Assembly: GCF_026151205.1 (NCBI RefSeq)
Contig: NC_087074.1
Location: 18,551,240 to 18,615,239, forward strand
DNA from: Bolinopsis microptera
Taxonomy: Eukaryota; Ctenophora; Tentaculata; Lobata; Bolinopsidae
Direction of reading: 5' to 3'
Length of the DNA stretch: 64,000 nucleotides
Numbering within the stretch: position 1 is the stretch's first letter; every line of letters starts with the position of its first letter. Both the position numbers and the translations under genes were made by a program. The notes under the pieces were generated by a model. It was given only the letters and a program-made list of their open reading frames with translations. It did no database searches and had not been told where the DNA came from. Positions 60,238 to 64,000 of the stretch are shown here, piece by piece.

Positions 60238-60877
60238 ATGAAGTGTGTAATAGTAGTACTTGTCTGTTTTTTGGTAGCAGCTCAGTGCGTACCACTTAAT
60301 AAAAGAGAAGCAGCAACTGACAAGGAAAACTACAAGGTTCTACTGAAAGATTTGACTGATCCCTCTGCAACTGATGGCAAAAAACTCATGTGGAATGCCG
60401 TTAAAATAGCACAAATATATCTGTGCAGTGTTGGTGCAGACGATTGTGAAGCCTTAAAAGAATACCTCCAAGAGGAAGATATGGAGGAGAAGAAACTTGG
60501 TGACCAAGAGACCAAGGATGGTTTGATCAATGATGCTGATAAAATCATGAAAAAAACTCATAAAGACTTCGTGATGATGGACAAAATCAGGATTGTTTTA
60601 ATAGAATTGATCTGCAGGAACGAACCAGACCAATGTGACTTCTGGAGGTTTGTCTCAATTAGATAAGGCCACTTATAATAGTATAGTATTTAAATAGTTT
60701 TGAAGTGATCTCAATAATCATAAGCTGACGTGAAACTTTTCTTCACACAAATATAATATGTTTTGACTCAGTCAATGTTTGTGACATATCACTTAAAAGT
60801 TGCCCTTTTTCAGAAATTACGAGGGAGATGCTGAAAAGTGGGAAGATAGTGTCCAGCCAGGTCCTCATCCTAAATAA
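60238..60877 (+). CDS. Small secreted protein A, unknown family, two exons
   Basis: Exon 1 is 60238-60647 (TGGAG|GTTTGT donor) and exon 2 is 60814-60877 (TTTTTCAG acceptor, TAA stop), giving 157 aa. A clear signal peptide (MKCVIVVLVCFLVAAQC) is followed by NKREA, a dibasic site that could release a short propeptide. The mature part is charged and helical with four Cys (IYLC, DDC, LIC, DQC) able to form two disulfides, and ends in WEDSVQPGPHPK. I do not recognise the family. Gene B, 3.2 kb downstream, is nearly identical. An AATAAA lies just after the stop. Confidence 0.85.
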
Positions 60878-61496
60878 AAAGGGTAAATAAGAAAACAAGC
60901 ATTTCAAGAAAACAAACAACGTTCCTACAGTAAAATATGAATATTAAGTTACAACTTGAACACTTCTTTTGTAGTCTGGTTTATTAGTACCTATACAGTA
61001 TACAATATACATTTGTATTGTGCATTGTGCAATGACATCATAGTGTGTAGAAAAGAACAGTTTTGACATTTTATTTTGATACTAGCTATGAAATCGATAG
61101 TGATAATTTAATACTAGATTTGGAAAAAAGATGTTTGGTGTATTTTAGTTTACTTAACAAACAGAAATAAAATAGTCTCTTTTTTAGCATGTGTAACCTT
61201 TTAGTTTGTGTATTGGTAACAGTTGCTCTCTTATCAGTAAAATTGTTTAATTGCACTGCGCTCACCGTGTACTGTAGCCATGTAATACAAGTTAAGTAAA
61301 TCATGGACAATATGGAAATTGGAATTATTAAAACGTTTGTCAGCTGATTGCTCTGTATGTGACTGAAGCACATCAGGACTTTAATATTGGATTACAGAAC
61401 TTCAAGCAAGAAGCCTCAAGCTGTGATGAGTCAGAGTTTTCAGCAGAAAAATTTGAAAAACCTTTTCAAGAAAACAACAATTTCAAGAAAACAAAA
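60878..61496. other. Intergenic stretch after gene A
   Basis: Contains TTTCAAGAAAACAA words that also occur near 26150 and 61465. No exon is seen. Confidence 0.4.
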
Positions 61497-61502
61497 ATTT
61501 TA

Positions 61503-61748
61503 TTTACCTTACTCAGGAATATTATGACTGGGATAAAGTGGTGGGTTTTGGAAAATTCCGCCATATTTTTCCCGGTCATTAATTTTCCCAGTCATAAATT
61601 AACCCGCTATAATGTTCCCGAGTAAGGTAAACTAATAGTAATACATTTTGATGCTTGGTGGGTTTTGGAAAATTCCGCCATATTTTTCCCGGTCATTAAT
61701 TTTCCCAGTCATAAATTAACCCGCTATAATATTCCCGAGTAAGGTAAT
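61503..61748. repeat. MITE-like inverted repeat with a tandem partial copy
   Basis: TTTACCTTACTCAGGAATAT at 61503 is the inverse of the end at about 61608-61631. The 91-bp right part (61541-61631, GTGGGTTTTGGAAAATTCCG onward) is repeated almost exactly at 61658-61748. No coding capacity. Confidence 0.7.
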
Positions 61749-63480
61749 ATCAATTTTTTTTAAAATTTGAAAATTCAATTAATTATTATATATAAATCAA
61801 GCGTTACATTCCAGCCATGCAAAATTACAATGACATATTTTGATAAACTAATTGATAAATGGAACTGCAATATAAGTTGCTTAATGTTTGGCCGGATGAC
61901 AACTAACTGAAAGAGAAAAATAAACTTGATTACATAATAATTAATTCGGCTGAACCAACACATAGCAAGAGCCACATTAACGTTGGGGCCGTCTATAATA
62001 ATTAAACCGAACAAAAATATATTTCATATATGACTAGCAGTACCTTTATACCAAATATCTTAGTGCTTAAGGGACTTGGAGTAGCAAGAGAGTTGCTAGA
62101 AGGTATATAGCTTTACAAAAATAAGTCGAAAAGAATGCAGGGACCCAGGGTGATACAAAATCAGAAAGGGCATGGACCGTGAAATTTAAGTACCCACCTT
62201 TGCCTCCTGAATTGAAATTTGTTGGGACGATTTAACAAGCAACAATCTTGTCAGGGATTCGTACTTCGATTCGATGTAAGAATGATAATTTGCGAGGCGA
62301 AGTCTACCAATTTTCCACGGATGATTATACTGTACTCGTGTAAATTTCTTTGAAGTAGCGTGCGCTGCTTTTTTCTTGAAAGCACGAAACTTCGAAGTAG
62401 CGCGGGCCGGCTTGGTCCATGATGCCAATTGACAATGAACAATTTTGGTTTAATGCGTGGTTGTTGACACAATGAAATTATTGACTAAAACTGAAAAATT
62501 TGGTTTAAACTTTATGAGCTTTAGCATTTATAATAATAATAATAATAAATTTGAATTTCTAAGTCATTTAAATTTGTATTTCTAAGTCATTTAATATGCA
62601 TTTTGTGTTTGTTTCTCCCGTTTTTCTTCCCTTGCGTTGCAAGCCCTGTCTCTTGTAAAAACAACCACTTTTGTAGATACACACAGTCTCTACGCCTTTA
62701 TCCTCTGGTCCCTAGGGTCAGCTGACTCCGGGCCAGAGGAAAATTACCGATTGCCAAGGTTTGAGGCCTAGGCAGTCGAGACCTCTTATTGAGACCCTAT
62801 ATAATAATAATAATAAATGAATGTTATTTTTATACAGCACCAAAAGGTTAAATAATTTAAATTTAACCCTTATGCTCAGCTGTAAATGATACCTAAGTGA
62901 CAGTAGAGATCGTGCATCTCGCCTTGGACTGGAGTAAAAACGGGAGTTTATAGCTGCAAGTTAAATCCTGACTCAATAAGGCAGATACACCTAACAAGAA
63001 TATATCCAAGAAATGTTAGCAGGTTTTCTAACAAAACGTATAAAAATAGATGATGACCACAAGATATACAAGATAATAAAGTTTACAAATCATAAAATAT
63101 TAAAATTTCTATAAGAATCTATAAAACTCCAAATATACAAACAATCTGAATACTTCAATATACAATACAAAATTATTTAAAAAAAGCTTACTGCAGAACA
63201 GTAACTGATGTTACAGAAAATCCAATACTTCACATAGCCATGTGTCTACGCGTACTGCGTGACGCGCTTGTTTCACAAGTAGACGGCGGTCGCGCGCTAC
63301 TGCAAGCGAGAGGGCTCTGGTTAGAGCAAATCCAATACAGTCATGTCAAATTATCTGGGCAACATACAAGTCTAGAGACGGTGAGATAAACAGAGTGGTA
63401 GAAGATGGTAAAATACTTGAGACAAAATACAAAGAATAAGGCAGCTTTCTCCTGGGTGTGGTTACAAGAGAAAGATAGAT
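61749..63480. other. Gene-free spacer between secreted genes A and B, with dispersed GC-rich repeats
   Basis: 62333-62425 holds TTTGAAGTAGCGTGCG and CTTCGAAGTAGCGCGGGCC, the inverse of words at 38745-38930. 63241-63335 holds CGCGCTTGTTTCACAAGTAG and CTCTGGTTAGAGC, also found inverted inside the 27966-30068 element. AAT microsatellites lie at 62530-62552 and 62802-62818. No exon is seen. Confidence 0.5.
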
Positions 63481-63890
63481 ATGAAGTGTGTAATAGTAGT
63501 ACTTGTCTGTTTTTTGGTAGCAGCTCAGTGCCTACCACTTAATAAAAGAGAAGCAGCAACTGACAAGGAAAACTACAAGGTTCTACTGAAAGATTTGACT
63601 GATCCCTCTGCAACTGATGGCAAAAAACTCATGTGGAATGCCGTTAAAATAGCACAAATTTATCTGTGCAGTGTTGGTGCAGACGATTGTGAAGCCTTAA
63701 AAGAATACCTCCAAGAGGAAGATATGGAGAAGAAGAAACTTGGTGACCAAGAGACCAAGGATGGTTTGATCAATGATGCTGATAAAATCATGAAAAAAAC
63801 TCATAAAGACTTCATGATGATGGACAAAATCAGGATTGTTTTAATAGAATTGATCTGCAGAAAAGAACCAGACCAATGTGACTTCTGGAG
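63481..63890 (+). CDS. Small secreted protein B (exon 1; rest beyond the window)
   Basis: Tandem paralogue of gene A. 136 complete codons plus two bases to the same TGGAG|GTTTGT donor; the second exon lies past 64000. It has the same signal peptide, dibasic site and four Cys. Four residues differ from A (V to L after the signal peptide, E to K, V to M, N to K), against two silent changes. The flanks just upstream of the ATG and in the intron are also nearly identical, so the copy is recent. Confidence 0.85.
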
Positions 63891-64000
63891 GTTTGTCTCA
63901 ATTAGATAAGGCCACTTATAATAGTATACAGTATAGTATTTAAATAGTTTTGAAGTGATCTCAATAATCATAAACTGACGTGAAACTTTTCTTCACACAA

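Overview
The window is nuclear DNA of an animal, probably a cnidarian or another early-branching metazoan. The evidence is AT-rich sequence, GT-AG introns of about 100 bp to several kb, a nucleoporin NUP42, a Domino-type (SRCAP/EP400) remodeller, a diaphanous-class formin, a membrane-bound MARCH-type E3 ligase, and many LINE, Penelope-like and MITE-type repeats. The lineage is an inference from gene and repeat content. There is no rRNA, no CRISPR array and no bacterial operon. All splice joins below are reading-frame joins I made by eye at GT/AG sites. They keep phase throughout but are not backed by transcripts.

Layout. 1-1.8 kb: polypyrimidine array and long CT microsatellites. 2.0-23.0 kb, minus strand: one Domino-like gene. 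It has a complete 21-exon SRCAP-like form ending at 7599 and an alternative EP400-like 3' extension with PPTPP and SANT/Myb blocks (exons 8856-8963, 6723-6829, 6367-6535, 6020-6297, 5713-5947, 2020-2234), which runs off the left edge. An intronless NERD-nuclease/SF1-helicase gene (2980-5265, plus strand) is nested in an intron of the EP400-like form. A 5'-truncated LINE fills Domino intron 7. Its ORF1 joins an AlkB-like oxygenase to an SGNH esterase, and its ORF2 is intact. 23.5-25.0 kb: NUP42. 25.4-31.4 kb: retroelement remnants, a PIF/Harbinger-like 866-bp element, a 2.1-kb inverted-repeat element with a Penelope-type GIY-YIG fragment, and MITEs. 31.6-37.3 kb: MARCH ligase, a small acidic protein, a 12-bp minisatellite and a single-pass membrane protein. 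39.8-48.5 kb, minus strand: a 14-exon formin with a one-base frameshift in FH1 and a dead RLE-type LINE in intron 1.

48.6-59.8 kb is a gene-free palindromic locus. Inverted arms (49317-51517 and 55060-59321) flank a 3.2-kb purine-rich array, with a further direct repeat outside. Because the arms are paralogous, each supplies the empty site for insertions in the other. This gives exact boundaries for an 8-bp-TSD element, a TTAA-TSD element and a TATA-flanked element. 60.2-64 kb: two tandem genes for nearly identical secreted, Cys-containing small proteins, separated by repeats; the second is cut by the window end.

The host genes do not form an evident pathway. Domino (chromatin), NUP42 (mRNA export), formin (actin) and MARCH (membrane ubiquitination) are unrelated housekeeping neighbours. 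The most unusual contents are the nested NERD-helicase, the AlkB-SGNH LINE, the dual-ended Domino gene, the palindromic array and the duplicated secreted proteins.
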